DNA of 64,000 nucleotides from assembly GCF_002105535.1 (NCBI RefSeq), contig NZ_CP015848.1, positions 2,318,856 through 2,382,855 on the forward strand. Reading direction: 5' to 3'. Each line of letters starts with the position of its first letter. Within the stretch, counting starts at the first letter, position 1. Of the stretch, positions 16,706 through 24,234 are shown in pieces. Below the pieces are notes generated by a model, which was not told where the DNA came from, made no database searches, and saw only the letters and a list, made by a program, of their open reading frames with translations. Source of the stretch: Magnetospirillum sp. ME-1. GTDB taxonomy: Bacteria > Pseudomonadota > Alphaproteobacteria > Rhodospirillales > Magnetospirillaceae. A program made the position numbers and the translations under genes.

Positions 16706-17083
16706 TCACCACAAGGCGCCGCAGTTCCTCGGATCGGCGAAGCTGTCTTGGGACGCCATGCAAGCGCGCCAAAGCTGTTCCTTGGACATCCTCGGGGCCA
16801 TGGCTTCCAGCTGCTGCTTTCGCCATTCCATCCCGTCCAGCCGATCCTGGAGCATTTCGATCTGACGCTCCAGTTTGGCGATTTCTGCCCTTCGGGCATC
16901 TTCATGGCCGCGGAAAGCGCCAAGCCCTTCCGCTGACTCCCTTGCTGTGCTGATGGGCGGCGCCTCGCCAACGATTGTCCCATCACGGCGGACGCCAACG
17001 TCGATGGTGGCAGCCCCTGCCGAATGAGCCAGAGCAGAAGCCACCGTGAGGATGGTCAAGGCCATCACCGCGAACCGTCGCAT
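16706..17083 (-). CDS. Exported coiled-coil protein, 125 aa
   Basis: Has a clear signal peptide (RRFAVMALTILTVASALAHS then AGA-A), predicted to be cleaved near residue 24. A charged helix likely to form a coiled coil follows at about 65-100 (AEIAKLERQIEMLQDRLDGM). The C-terminus has two cysteines (C107, C121) that could form a disulphide in the periplasm. It is the first gene of the operon reading down to 15467. Confidence 0.65.
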   Translation of the reverse strand: MRRFAVMALTILTVASALAHSAGAATIDVGVRRDGTIVGEAPPISTARESAEGLGAFRGHEDARRAEIAKLERQIEMLQDRLDGMEWRKQQLEAMAPRMSKEQLWRACMASQDSFADPRNCGALW

Positions 17084-17100
17084 GAAACCGTCTCCCTGTT

Positions 17101-17163
17101 TCCTCCGGCCGTTCCGGAGGGTGGTGCGCGCCGAGGTCGCTAGGCCTCGGATTCAGCTCTCAC
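17101..17163 (-). promoter_or_regulatory. Structured 5' leader, variant of ACCGCC class
   Basis: The inner hairpin is CCGAGG-CCUAGCGA-CCUCGG, flanked by UGCGUG and GCGCGCA. The linker is ACCACC. It then has CUCCGG-AACGG-CCGGAG and AGGGAG before the start at 17083. Confidence 0.5.
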
Positions 17164-17196
17164 GCAATGGGGCGGCTCATGCCCTCAAGATCTAGA

Positions 17197-17213
17197 TAGG
17201 TGCTTTCCGCCTA
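17197..17213. promoter_or_regulatory. TAGG-N9-CCTA palindrome (degenerate copy)
   Basis: TAGG and CCTA separated by nine bases, inside a longer partial inverted repeat GATAGG/CCTATC. It is upstream of the operon whose third gene encodes the HTH protein at 15813. The -35 spacing seen in the two better copies is not preserved here. Confidence 0.4.
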
Positions 17214-17237
17214 TCTTGACAGCCCTTCGAGCCAGAA

Positions 17238-17262
17238 ATCGGAAGAGGATCCGATCTTTTTC
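17238..17262 (+). terminator. Terminator-like hairpin upstream of 17374 gene
   Basis: ATCGGA-AGAGGA-TCCGAT followed by CTTTTT. No plus-strand gene ends just before it, so if used it would attenuate transcription entering the 17374 gene, or end a short leader RNA. Confidence 0.35.
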
Positions 17263-17373
17263 CGAGGCTGGCCGACGGCGGCACGTTCAGCGAGCGAAGA
17301 ATCTTCGGCCGGGGCTTGTCCACAATCCTGGGCGGCCCCATAGGCTCGCCATCCCCCAAGATGGAGAGCCGAT

Positions 17374-17766
17374 ATGACCTGCACCGAAGAGACCCGCGCC
17401 ATCCTCCTCGCCTTCGCCGGAATCCTCGGAAGCACCGAGAGCTCTCGCGACCGCTTCCGGATGATTGCCCTCGGATCAGACATCGCCAGCAAGGCCGGGA
17501 TGGACAGTAAGGACTTCGAGGCTGCGGCGGACATGGCGAAGCGGGCCGAATACGCCCTGAACGATCACCACCCGCGCACGACCGCCGAATACATCATCGA
17601 GAGCCTTGAGGACGGCAGCATGCGGCACGAGGACATGAAGGAATTCATCGCCGGAGAGGCCCAGGATATCGGCAAGCACTACGCCGATGGGATCATGAAG
17701 GAGCTCGCAGCCATTGGCCAAGAAGCCGAGAGGGCGCTCGCCATCCTGGAGAGCATGGGCCACTGA
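17374..17766 (+). CDS. Hypothetical protein, 130 aa
   Basis: An all-helical acidic protein (DSKDFEAAADMAKRAEYALN; EAERALAILESMGH at the end) with an ATGGAGAGCCGAT ribosome binding region. The promoter area is shared with the divergent operon at 17083. No family recognised. Confidence 0.55.
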   Translation: MTCTEETRAILLAFAGILGSTESSRDRFRMIALGSDIASKAGMDSKDFEAAADMAKRAEYALNDHHPRTTAEYIIESLEDGSMRHEDMKEFIAGEAQDIGKHYADGIMKELAAIGQEAERALAILESMGH

Positions 17767-17777
17767 TCACCGGAACG

Positions 17778-17808
17778 GGGCGGCAGGCCATTCAATGGTT
17801 TGCCGCCC
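17778..17808. terminator. Bidirectional hairpin between converging genes
   Basis: GGGCGGCA and TGCCGCCC arms with an inner CCATT/AATGG stem, sitting between the convergent ends at 17766 and 17883. There is no T-tract, so termination efficiency is unclear. Confidence 0.4.
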
Positions 17809-17882
17809 ATCCGCGCCCATGCAGGCGGACATCGCTGGGTCGGAACCGCCAAAGCGCATTGACGGGGCAGACGATCGCAGAC

Positions 17883-18365
17883 TCATTCCCCGTCGAGGAC
17901 GAACGTGATCGTATGGCCGCCCCAGGACAGCTTGCGGCGCACCGGCCTCATCGTCGCCACGACGAAGCCGAGCGGCACCTGATCCGTCTCGCGCGCGAAA
18001 TACTTCTTCTCCCAGTAGTTCATTCCCACCCCGATGCCCAGCCTCTCCATGGCCTCCCTCGTCAGGGAGACGAGATCATCGGGCGGTATGATCCTCTTCG
18101 TCACGGGGCCGATGCAGGTCTTGGTGTATATGCCCTGGCCCAGGCGGATCAGCAGGCCGTCGTGAACCAGCCTCTGGATGCCTCGCCCGACCCGGGCATA
18201 GCTCCCGAGGTCGGCGAAATCCCTCCGCAACACGATGGTCCATGGAATACCCGGAAGCCGTTCCGCCATACGGACGGCAAGAAGCGGGAATGGAATGGGC
18301 GGTGCAATCGGGCTCGGGCGTTCCTCCATGGTCCCAAGATACGATCGGCGGTAGCCCAACCACAA
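17883..18365 (-). CDS. AbiEi/DUF6088-like winged-helix protein
   Basis: A protein of about 160 residues with a winged-helix stretch: DFADLGSYARVGRGIQRLVH then DGLLIRLGQGIYTK, the pattern of AbiEi-type antitoxin N-terminal domains and DUF6088 proteins. The C-terminal part (LGFVVATMRPVRRKLSWGG) also fits. The start is probably the TTG at 18365 behind AGAGGATCAACG and an ACCGCC-class leader. An internal ATG at 18329 is an alternative. No AbiEii-type nucleotidyltransferase toxin follows. It could act as a solitary regulator. Confidence 0.55.
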   Translation of the reverse strand: MWLGYRRSYLGTMEERPSPIAPPIPFPLLAVRMAERLPGIPWTIVLRRDFADLGSYARVGRGIQRLVHDGLLIRLGQGIYTKTCIGPVTKRIIPPDDLVSLTREAMERLGIGVGMNYWEKKYFARETDQVPLGFVVATMRPVRRKLSWGGHTITFVLDGE

Positions 18366-18380
18366 CGTTGATCCTCTTGA

Positions 18381-18462
18381 CTCCTCCGGCCGCTCCGGAG
18401 AACGGTGCGCGCCTTGGTCCGACCAGGACGGCATCCCCCGCAGGGGCCGGCAGGCGGTGCAG
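18381..18462 (-). promoter_or_regulatory. Structured 5' leader, ACCGCC class
   Basis: UGCACCGCC/GGCGCGCA-type closing region, CCCC-UGCG-GGGG and UGGUC-GGACCA hairpins, linker ACCGUU, then CUCCGG-AGCGG-CCGGAG and AGAGGA. It supports the TTG start at 18365. Confidence 0.5.
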
Positions 18463-18476
18463 GATCCTTAGGCGGC

Positions 18477-19097
18477 CTACTCCGCCGCCGCTGCACCTCC
18501 CTCAACTTGGAACCGACGGGCACACCCGTAAATGCGACCGAGATCGAGGTGCCCGATGTGCTCGCACCCGCCTCGTCCGGAATGAGCAGCCTTTCGCCTC
18601 GAGTTCCAGGACGCGACCAGGCGGAGATGCGCCCGCCACGCCTGGTCCGCGCGGCTTCCTTCGTCTCCGTAATAGCGCCCCGCGAAGATGCAATTGACGA
18701 CCTCGATGACCTCGCCGACGGCGAATCCGGCACGAGCCAGGGCTTCGACATTGCCCCGCCGCTCTTCCTCGGCAGCCGCACCGGCAAGCTCGCTCTCCGC
18801 CTTCGCCTTTGATTCGCGATCGGCCTTGTCCGCGAGGAAGGCCCTCCAGCCGTCGCTGGTCCAGCACGCCTGGCCGATGACCCGGCCGACGGAGAACGCG
18901 CCGGCGAACGGCCCCTCCTGGAAATCGGTGGCATCGATCTCGATCCTGCGCTCGGCTTCGAGCCAGCGCGCGGACCGCACGCGGGGATCCTCGGCGAGGA
19001 CGGCGAGGACCTGCTGCGCGTCGGCGCCGGTGATCTCGGCTGCCGGCTTGTTGCCGATCGGGAGGAGGGCGGTGTAGGCGGCGATGCGTCCGGACAT
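18477..19097 (-). CDS. Hypothetical protein, 206 aa
   Basis: The start has AGGAGGATCAGC and an ACCGCC-class leader. The N-terminus reads MSGRIAAYTALLPIGNKPAA. A charged helix (ADRESKAKAESELAGAAAEE) divides two folded parts. The C-terminal part has a cysteine/histidine-containing segment (GGCEHIGHLDLGRIYGCARR), possibly metal-binding. Family unknown. Confidence 0.55.
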   Translation of the reverse strand: MSGRIAAYTALLPIGNKPAAEITGADAQQVLAVLAEDPRVRSARWLEAERRIEIDATDFQEGPFAGAFSVGRVIGQACWTSDGWRAFLADKADRESKAKAESELAGAAAEEERRGNVEALARAGFAVGEVIEVVNCIFAGRYYGDEGSRADQAWRAHLRLVASWNSRRKAAHSGRGGCEHIGHLDLGRIYGCARRFQVEGGAAAAE

Positions 19098-19113
19098 GCT
19101 GATCCTCCTGAAA

Positions 19114-19190
19114 TCCCCCGGCCATCCCGGAGGGCGGTGCGTGCCTTGGTTCGACCACGCCGGCGTCCCCGTGGGGCCGGCAGGTACGCA
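19114..19190 (-). promoter_or_regulatory. Structured 5' leader, ACCGCC class
   Basis: GCGU/ACGC closing stem, inner hairpins with CCCCACGGGG and GGUUCGAACC-like pairs, ACCGCC, and CUCCGG-GAUGG-CCGG(GG). AGGAGG lies 6 nt before the start at 19097. Confidence 0.55.
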
Positions 19191-19197
19191 GCAACGA

Positions 19198-19884
19198 TCA
19201 AGCGCCTCCCAGATCCAGGCTGCTACGGGCCGCCTGGTTCGCGCGCAGCGCCGCCTCGATTCCCTCGCGCTCTCGCCCGCTGGTCCCGACGATGCGGGCT
19301 TCCAGCCGGGCTTCCTCGGCATTGAGCCCGTTGAGCCGCGTGGCGGCCGACGCGGCCTTCGCCCTGGCGCGCGCATCCGTCCAGTCGCCGGTCCGCGCGT
19401 CGAGGACTGGGCCAGCCTCGCCGTCGAGGATCCGCGCCGGAGCTGCCAGGAGGATCGTCTTCGGTCCGTTCGCCACGGGAATGAAGGCCCAGTCGGAAGA
19501 GGCCAGGGCGCGGGCGGTTCCGAAGCGCAGCTCCACCACCTCGCCGGCCTGTATACGCCGCATCAGCTCGCCGCCGGCCGCCCGGTCCGCCCAGAGGGCG
19601 CCATCGAGGATGATGGTGGCCTGCTCCGCCAGGCGCTTGACCATGGAGATCGTTGTTCCGAGCGCATCAGCCGCCTTGGCCACGTCGAACTCGATGCGGG
19701 CGCCGAGCGCCAGGTCAAGGAGCTGCAGGACGCGATCGCTGACTTTCCGGTGCGCGGCGTTGCTCTCCGGGCGCACCCAGGCATGGACGGTCGCAGGAGG
19801 TGCCTGGACCATCGCGGCGACGTCCCTTTCGGAAAGGCCGTCCCGTTCCATGATGGCGATGAGGCGTTCGCGGTTCGTGGGCAT
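19198..19884 (-). CDS. HTH DNA-binding protein with coiled C-terminus
   Basis: A 228-residue protein. Residues 5-60 form an XRE-like helix-turn-helix (RDGLSERDVAAMVQAPPATV then HAWV). The middle carries small beta segments and a WADRAAGGELM region. The C-terminal 60 residues are a charged helix (AEEARLEARIVGTSGREREG). It is possibly a regulator of the element. Its leader at 19911-19990 belongs to the TGGCGG subclass. Confidence 0.6.
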   Translation of the reverse strand: MPTNRERLIAIMERDGLSERDVAAMVQAPPATVHAWVRPESNAAHRKVSDRVLQLLDLALGARIEFDVAKAADALGTTISMVKRLAEQATIILDGALWADRAAGGELMRRIQAGEVVELRFGTARALASSDWAFIPVANGPKTILLAAPARILDGEAGPVLDARTGDWTDARARAKAASAATRLNGLNAEEARLEARIVGTSGREREGIEAALRANQAARSSLDLGGA

Positions 19885-19910
19885 CGTGCGTCATCCTTCT
19901 GCGAGGCGCC

Positions 19911-19990
19911 CCGAAGGGATTTCAAGCCCCGGACTATTCCGGGCGGTGGCGATGGGGCCACGACGCCCCGGGCCCTTGCGGCCCCGCCAG
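19911..19990 (-). promoter_or_regulatory. Structured 5' leader, ACCGCC class, TGGCGG subtype
   Basis: Closing stem UGGCG-GGGCC with GGCCC-(CAU)-CGCCA, then ACCGCC, then CCCGGA-AUAG-UCCGGG. A further CCC-UUCG-GGG hairpin lies between this and the AAGGA ribosome binding site. Confidence 0.55.
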
Positions 19991-19994
19991 GGTT

Positions 19995-20219
19995 TCAGGC
20001 GCTCTCGAAATCGTCGAGCGTGGTGTCGTCGGTCGTGAGGAGACCGGTCCAATTCGACAGCGGGCACCCCGTATCGTCCGTCGCGTCCTTCCCGATGGCT
20101 TCCATCCTGTATTCGGCGCCATCACGATTCAGCTCTTCAAGAGCGGCCTCCGCCACGGCCTCACTGGTGGTCCATCCGTAGTGCGTTTCCCGGTTCCATG
20201 CGGTGTAGCGGTAGAACAT
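19995..20219 (-). CDS. Hypothetical protein, 74 aa
   Basis: A short acidic protein starting MFYRYTAWNRETHYGWTTSE, with AGGAGG nine bases before the ATG and a TGGCGG-subtype leader upstream. The predicted fold is a small alpha/beta unit. Unknown function. Confidence 0.55.
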   Translation of the reverse strand: MFYRYTAWNRETHYGWTTSEAVAEAALEELNRDGAEYRMEAIGKDATDDTGCPLSNWTGLLTTDDTTLDDFESA

Positions 20220-20238
20220 GGCTTGGCCCTCCTGTTGG

Positions 20239-20294
20239 CTCCCGAACTTTCGGAGCGGTGGCGGGCGCGGTCTCGAACCGCCGAGGCCCCGCCA
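20239..20294 (-). promoter_or_regulatory. Structured 5' leader, ACCGCC class, TGGCGG subtype
   Basis: UGGCGGG/CCCGCCA closing stem, inner GCGGU-UCGAG-ACCGC hairpin, linker ACCGCU, then CUCCGAA-AG-UUCGGGAG and AGGAGG. It is very similar to the leader at 41487-41542 on the opposite strand. Confidence 0.6.
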
Positions 20295-20301
20295 AACGTC
20301 A

Positions 20302-20631
20302 TCAAAGTGTGTCGTCGAGCTCGATGAAGGGGGCTGCCTGCAATGTCTCCGCCACGAGAATGCAGGCGTCGATTTCGTTCCGCTTGAATCCTCTGCTCGT
20401 CCTGCACAGGCGAACGTATTGGGAGACCGGGTTTTGCCCGGAAATTCGGACAAGTCCAACATCGGCGATCGCAGCCATTCCCTCGCGCTTGGGCTCCTTC
20501 CCGCTCGCGACAAGGGCCATCTGGGCGCGGAACGCCGTGGCCGCCTTTTTGGCGTTCATGCGACCCTTCTCCAGCAGCTCGATCGCCGCCAGCACGTTTT
20601 CCATCGTCGCCTTGTCTTTCATGTCGGACAT
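20302..20631 (-). CDS. Hypothetical protein, 109 aa
   Basis: Helical N-terminus (ATMENVLAAIELLEKGRMNA) and a basic middle. The start at 20631 is chosen for GAGGAGGCGGAA. An in-frame ATG lies further upstream but within the promoter palindrome. The promoter (TTGACG, palindrome, CATATC) suggests tight repression. IS insertion separates the gene from its former divergent neighbour. Confidence 0.5.
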   Translation of the reverse strand: MSDMKDKATMENVLAAIELLEKGRMNAKKAATAFRAQMALVASGKEPKREGMAAIADVGLVRISGQNPVSQYVRLCRTSRGFKRNEIDACILVAETLQAAPFIELDDTL

Positions 20632-20683
20632 TTCCGCCTCCTCTTCTCCGCTGGCGTTCGCGTTTCGTTCGCCTAAGGTTGAT

Positions 20684-20702
20684 ATGGATACATCGTATCC
20701 AT
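20684..20702 (-). promoter_or_regulatory. Palindromic operator in promoter of 20631 gene
   Basis: ATGGATACATCGTATCCAT is a perfect 8+3+8 palindrome. On the minus strand it falls between TTGACG (-35) and CATATC (-10), so a bound repressor would block RNA polymerase. Confidence 0.55.
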
Positions 20703-20753
20703 TCGTCAAGGGCCGGTGGCTGGAAAACGGCGGTTTTCTGCGTCTTTCGTCAG

Positions 20754-20761
20754 AAAAAATA
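20754..20761. repeat. 8-bp target-site duplication, left
   Basis: AAAAAATA directly flanks the left end of the ISL3 element and is repeated exactly at 22093-22100. Eight-bp duplications are usual for ISL3. Confidence 0.85.
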
Positions 20762-22092
20762 GGTTCATCGCCGAATTCCGGGATGAGGGGTTAGGGAGAG
20801 GCGGACAACGGCGCCCTCTGACAGACTGGTAGTCGCCAAACACACCGACTATCAGGGAGCTACCGTTGTCCAAGGAGGATGCTACGGCATGGCTCGGTGG
20901 CTGGGAAGGCTACCGGGTGGCAAAGGTCGAGCGGGTTTCGGGGCACAAGCCGGCGATTTGGATCACGCTGGCCGGCCAGCCCGGTCGGGCGATGATCTGC
21001 GAGGGATGCGGGCAGACAGTTGAGGGTGTCCATGAGAGCACCGTCCGGGCGGTGCGCGATCTGCCGATCCTTGATGCCGAGACCTGGCTGCTGGTGCCGC
21101 GTTGCCGGCTGGCCTGCCCTCGCTGCGGTCCCCGGCTGGAACGGCTGGCCTGGCTGGGACGCTACGCGCGGGTGACGGCGCGACTGGCCGAGAGCGTGGC
21201 GAAGCTGTGCCACGTCCTGCCGGTCAAGCAGGTGGCCGGCTTCTTCGGCCTGGCGTGGTCGACGGTCAAGGCTATCGACAAGAAGTATCTGGCCCAGACG
21301 CTGGGGCCGGTCGACCTGGCCGGTATCCGCGAGATCGCCATGGACGAATTCGCCATCCAGAAGGGACATCGCTACGCCACCGTGGTGGTCGAGCCACACA
21401 CCAAGCGGGTGTTGTGGGTCGGGCGCGGGCGCTCGCGCGACAGCGTCCGCCCGTTCTTCGAATTGCTCGGCAAGGAGGGCTGCGCGGCGCTCACGGCGGT
21501 CGCCATGGACATGCATGCCGCCTTCGAACAGGAAGTCCGCCACCACTGTCCCCAGGCCGCCATCGTCTACGATCTTTTCCACGTCGTCGCCAAGTATGGC
21601 CGCGAGGTCATCGATCGCGTCCGCGTCGACGAGGCCAACCGCCTGCATCACGACAAGAAGGCCCGCAAGGTGGTCAAGACTGCCCGCTGGCTGCTATTGC
21701 GCAATCGCGACAACATCCCCAGGGATGAGGACAAGGTCAGGCTCGACGAACTGCTGGCCGCCAATGCCGCGCTGATGACCACCTATGTGCTGAAGGACGA
21801 CCTCAAGGAACTCTGGCGTTTTACCGATCCAAAGGCGGCCATGGAGGCTTGGCAAGCCTGGAAGGAGAGAGCCCTCGCCAGTGCTGTCAAGCCGCTCATC
21901 CTCTTCGCCAAACGCCTCGAACCCTATCTCGAAGGCATCCTCGCCCACTGCCAATGGCCGCTCCACACCAGCCTGCTGGAGGGCATCAACAACAAGATCA
22001 AGGTCATCAAGCGGATGGCCTATGGCTTCCGCGATGACGACTACTTCTTCCTCAAGGTCAGGGCCGCTTTCCCCGGAATTCGGCGATGAACC
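20762..22092 (+). mobile_element. ISL3-family insertion sequence, complete (1331 bp)
   Basis: Ends are perfect 21-bp inverted repeats (GGTTCATCGCCGAATTCCGG plus one more base) flanked by the 8-bp duplication AAAAAATA. One full-length transposase gene is inside. The element is intact and apparently recent. It landed in the promoter region between the divergent genes at 20631 and 22201. Confidence 0.93.
20866..22089 (+). CDS. ISL3-family transposase
   Basis: A 407-residue DDE transposase. An N-terminal zinc-finger-like region has CEGC and CPRC pairs (about residues 47-50 and 85-88). An HTH (VKQVAGFFGLAWSTVKAIDK) follows. The catalytic residues are D in MDEFAIQKG, D in YDLFHVVAK and E in SLLEGINNKIKV. 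The stop codon lies inside the right inverted repeat. The proposed start is a TTG behind GGGAGC. Cuts and pastes the element that carries it. Confidence 0.92.
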   Translation: MSKEDATAWLGGWEGYRVAKVERVSGHKPAIWITLAGQPGRAMICEGCGQTVEGVHESTVRAVRDLPILDAETWLLVPRCRLACPRCGPRLERLAWLGRYARVTARLAESVAKLCHVLPVKQVAGFFGLAWSTVKAIDKKYLAQTLGPVDLAGIREIAMDEFAIQKGHRYATVVVEPHTKRVLWVGRGRSRDSVRPFFELLGKEGCAALTAVAMDMHAAFEQEVRHHCPQAAIVYDLFHVVAKYGREVIDRVRVDEANRLHHDKKARKVVKTARWLLLRNRDNIPRDEDKVRLDELLAANAALMTTYVLKDDLKELWRFTDPKAAMEAWQAWKERALASAVKPLILFAKRLEPYLEGILAHCQWPLHTSLLEGINNKIKVIKRMAYGFRDDDYFFLKVRAAFPGIRR

Positions 22093-22100
22093 AAAAAATA
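22093..22100. repeat. 8-bp target-site duplication, right
   Basis: AAAAAATA, the exact partner of 20754-20761. Confidence 0.85.
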
Positions 22101-22200
22101 GCCGTCGCCAATTGTAATTGCCGGCCGAAACGCCCTGGCTTTGCCGCAACCGCCGCCTCTGGTAGGATCGCCTCCCCCTGAGAGTACGAAGAGCGACGGA

Positions 22201-22821
22201 ATGGGCACGGACATCCACTGGGCGATCGAGCGGCGCGATACGGAAGGACGCTGGTGGCTCGTCGCGTGCGAGGACCGGAGCTGGGCCTTGGGATCAGCGC
22301 GGAATGTACCGCACGATGACCCGAGCCGCGCAACCGAAAGGGAAATCGACTTCAGGGACTACGATCTCTTCCCCGCTCTCTCCGGCGTCATGGGAGCCGT
22401 TGAATCTCCGCTTGCGATCCCCGACGTGCCGAAGGATGCCGCGAAAACCACCATCGCCCTCGCAGAAGCCCCCGAGACCCATTCCGCCGGATGGGTCGAT
22501 GGGCATGGACTTGACTCTGTCGCGGGATTTCCATCCCTGGACATGAAGGAGGGGTCCGAGGAACAAGCGCGCCAGCATGCCCTTGAGCAATGGTGCGGCA
22601 GCGTCCTCCACTTCCTCCATGAAGGGCATGCGGATGAGATCCTGCCTCCGCACCGCAATGACAGGCATCGGCTCTGCTACCCCGATGATTGGTCGGATCT
22701 CGGCGATGGAGCCACTGAGACAAACCATGAGAAGCTCGAACGCATCAAGGCCTCCAAGAAACTCATCGACTGGCGAGCCGACCCATCGGCTGTCCGGATC
22801 GTCGTCTGGTACGACCGCTAG
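22201..22821 (+). CDS. Conserved phage/plasmid protein of the MGTDIH type
   Basis: A 206-residue protein beginning MGTDIHWAIERRDTEGRWWL and containing RDYDLFPALSGV, the pattern (MGxDIH...W...R-x-Y-x-LF-x-x-L-x-GV) of a widespread uncharacterised phage family. It ends in VRIVVWYDR. The start is preceded by GAAGAGCGACGGA. Its promoter has been separated from the minus-strand neighbour by the IS. Confidence 0.65.
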   Translation: MGTDIHWAIERRDTEGRWWLVACEDRSWALGSARNVPHDDPSRATEREIDFRDYDLFPALSGVMGAVESPLAIPDVPKDAAKTTIALAEAPETHSAGWVDGHGLDSVAGFPSLDMKEGSEEQARQHALEQWCGSVLHFLHEGHADEILPPHRNDRHRLCYPDDWSDLGDGATETNHEKLERIKASKKLIDWRADPSAVRIVVWYDR

Positions 22822-22869
22822 CCGGATCAGCACCATGTAATCCCCAGGATGCGCAGCACGGGGGCGGAT

Positions 22870-23442
22870 ATGGAGGACATCGCAAGGGCCTGTTCGGATC
22901 CGGCGACGCCGGCCGAGGAGCTGGAGCGCCTGCTCGACGCCTGGCCGCAGCCCGAAGACGCGCCAGCCGATCTGCTGCGCCGGGCGGCCGAGACGCCCGA
23001 CCCGTTCGCGCTGCTCTCCCTGGTGTCCCACCCCAACCTCCCGCTGGTCCGTCTCGCGGAAGCCGCCGATCTGGCCGTGCGCTGGCATGACGACGAAGGC
23101 CGCTACGGACCCCACCTGACGACGAAGGATCTCCCCCTCGATCGGCTGGCCATCCTGGCGATCGACGGCTCTTCCGCGGTCCAGCACGCCATCGCGCTCC
23201 GCATCCTCTCCGGCCCTGGAGGCGTGGCCCCTCTGCTGATGGCCATCCTGGCCGAGGCCGAGCGACGCGACGCACCCGTCATCCTCGCCAGCGCCGAGAA
23301 CGAGCCATTCGGCATCGCCGACGCGCTGTTCATCGGCGTGGAAATCATGGCCGCCGGGGAAGGACCGAACGCGCCAAGCTCCTCCGAGCGTCTGGATCTC
23401 CTGTCGCGGCTGGAAGCCGTCGGCATCCGCGGGCCGGCCTGA
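22870..23442 (+). CDS. Helical-repeat protein, 190 aa
   Basis: Short alpha-helical repeats of the HEAT/LRV kind (EELERLLDAWPQPEDAPADL; PFALLSLVSHPNLPLVRLAE). The C-terminus SSSERLDLLSRLEAVG resembles the SAHERLE module. The start is at the second ATG, behind GGGGGCGGAT. An ATG at 22849 lacks proper spacing. Confidence 0.55.
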   Translation: MEDIARACSDPATPAEELERLLDAWPQPEDAPADLLRRAAETPDPFALLSLVSHPNLPLVRLAEAADLAVRWHDDEGRYGPHLTTKDLPLDRLAILAIDGSSAVQHAIALRILSGPGGVAPLLMAILAEAERRDAPVILASAENEPFGIADALFIGVEIMAAGEGPNAPSSSERLDLLSRLEAVGIRGPA

Positions 23443-23535
23443 TCCTCGCGATTTGCGCCGCCGGATGGATCGGGGTAGGCTGCCGATCCGAAAGCCGCAG
23501 GGAGCATCGACGCGGCACGCAATGGAGGAAGCCGC

Positions 23536-24234
23536 TTGCCGAACCACGTCACCACCCGCGTCGTCCTCCATGGAGAGCCCGAACAGATCGCCGCCTTCCT
23601 CCAAGCGCACATCCGGGAGGACCAGGAAGGAAAGCGGTTCCTCGACTTCGACACGGTGATCCCCATGCCGGACGCAATCAGGGCGACCGAAGCGACCCCC
23701 GAGGCCCAGCTCGGATTCGTCGCGGCCATGAGGGACGCAGAAGCGGCCGCGCGATATCTCGAATATCCCTGGGTCATGAAGGAGGGGATCGGCACCCCCG
23801 AGCAGCTCTTCGATTGGGTCGAACGGAACCGGCCGGAGGATTTCGCGAAAGGCATCGTCTCGAAGCAGGCTCTCGCTGAGACAGGACATGCCAATTGGAT
23901 GGAATGGACCAATGAGTCCTGGGGAACCAAGTGGAGTTCCTACGACTACAGCGAAACCGATCCTGCTGAGGCTGGCCCGCGATTCGAGTTCCGGTTCAAC
24001 ACGGCTTGGTACTTCCCCATACCTATCTTCGAAAAGCTGGCGGACCGCTGGCCGAAGATCGCGTTCGAGATCGACTGCTACGACGAGGGCGATACGTTCG
24101 AAGGGACCGGCTGGTTCAACGGAAGCGCCGACGATCCGCCCTTCGCGCTCTACGACGCAGGCACGAACGAGGGCGTCCAGCGTCGCGTTTACGGCGACGA
24201 AGTCCTGGAGAACGAGCGGGATGAGCATGGATAG
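23536..24234 (+). CDS. DUF1281 / Api92-like ferredoxin-fold protein
   Basis: A 232-residue protein with the hallmarks of the DUF1281 family found on phages and plasmids: MPNHVTTRVVLHGEPEQIAA at the N-terminus, then DFDTVIPMP, NESWGTKW, FRFNTAWYFPIPIFEKLA and YDEGDTFEGTGWF. The start is a TTG behind GGAGGAAGCCGC. Function unknown in general, and the fold is ferredoxin-like. It overlaps the ankyrin gene by 14 nt. Confidence 0.8.
   Translation: MPNHVTTRVVLHGEPEQIAAFLQAHIREDQEGKRFLDFDTVIPMPDAIRATEATPEAQLGFVAAMRDAEAAARYLEYPWVMKEGIGTPEQLFDWVERNRPEDFAKGIVSKQALAETGHANWMEWTNESWGTKWSSYDYSETDPAEAGPRFEFRFNTAWYFPIPIFEKLADRWPKIAFEIDCYDEGDTFEGTGWFNGSADDPPFALYDAGTNEGVQRRVYGDEVLENERDEHG

Noticed and set aside
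18464-18480. TTAGGCGGCCTA as a further TAGG...CCTA operator
   Set aside because: The TAGG/CCTA ends are only 3 nt apart here rather than 9, and it lies at a gene 3' end, not in a promoter.
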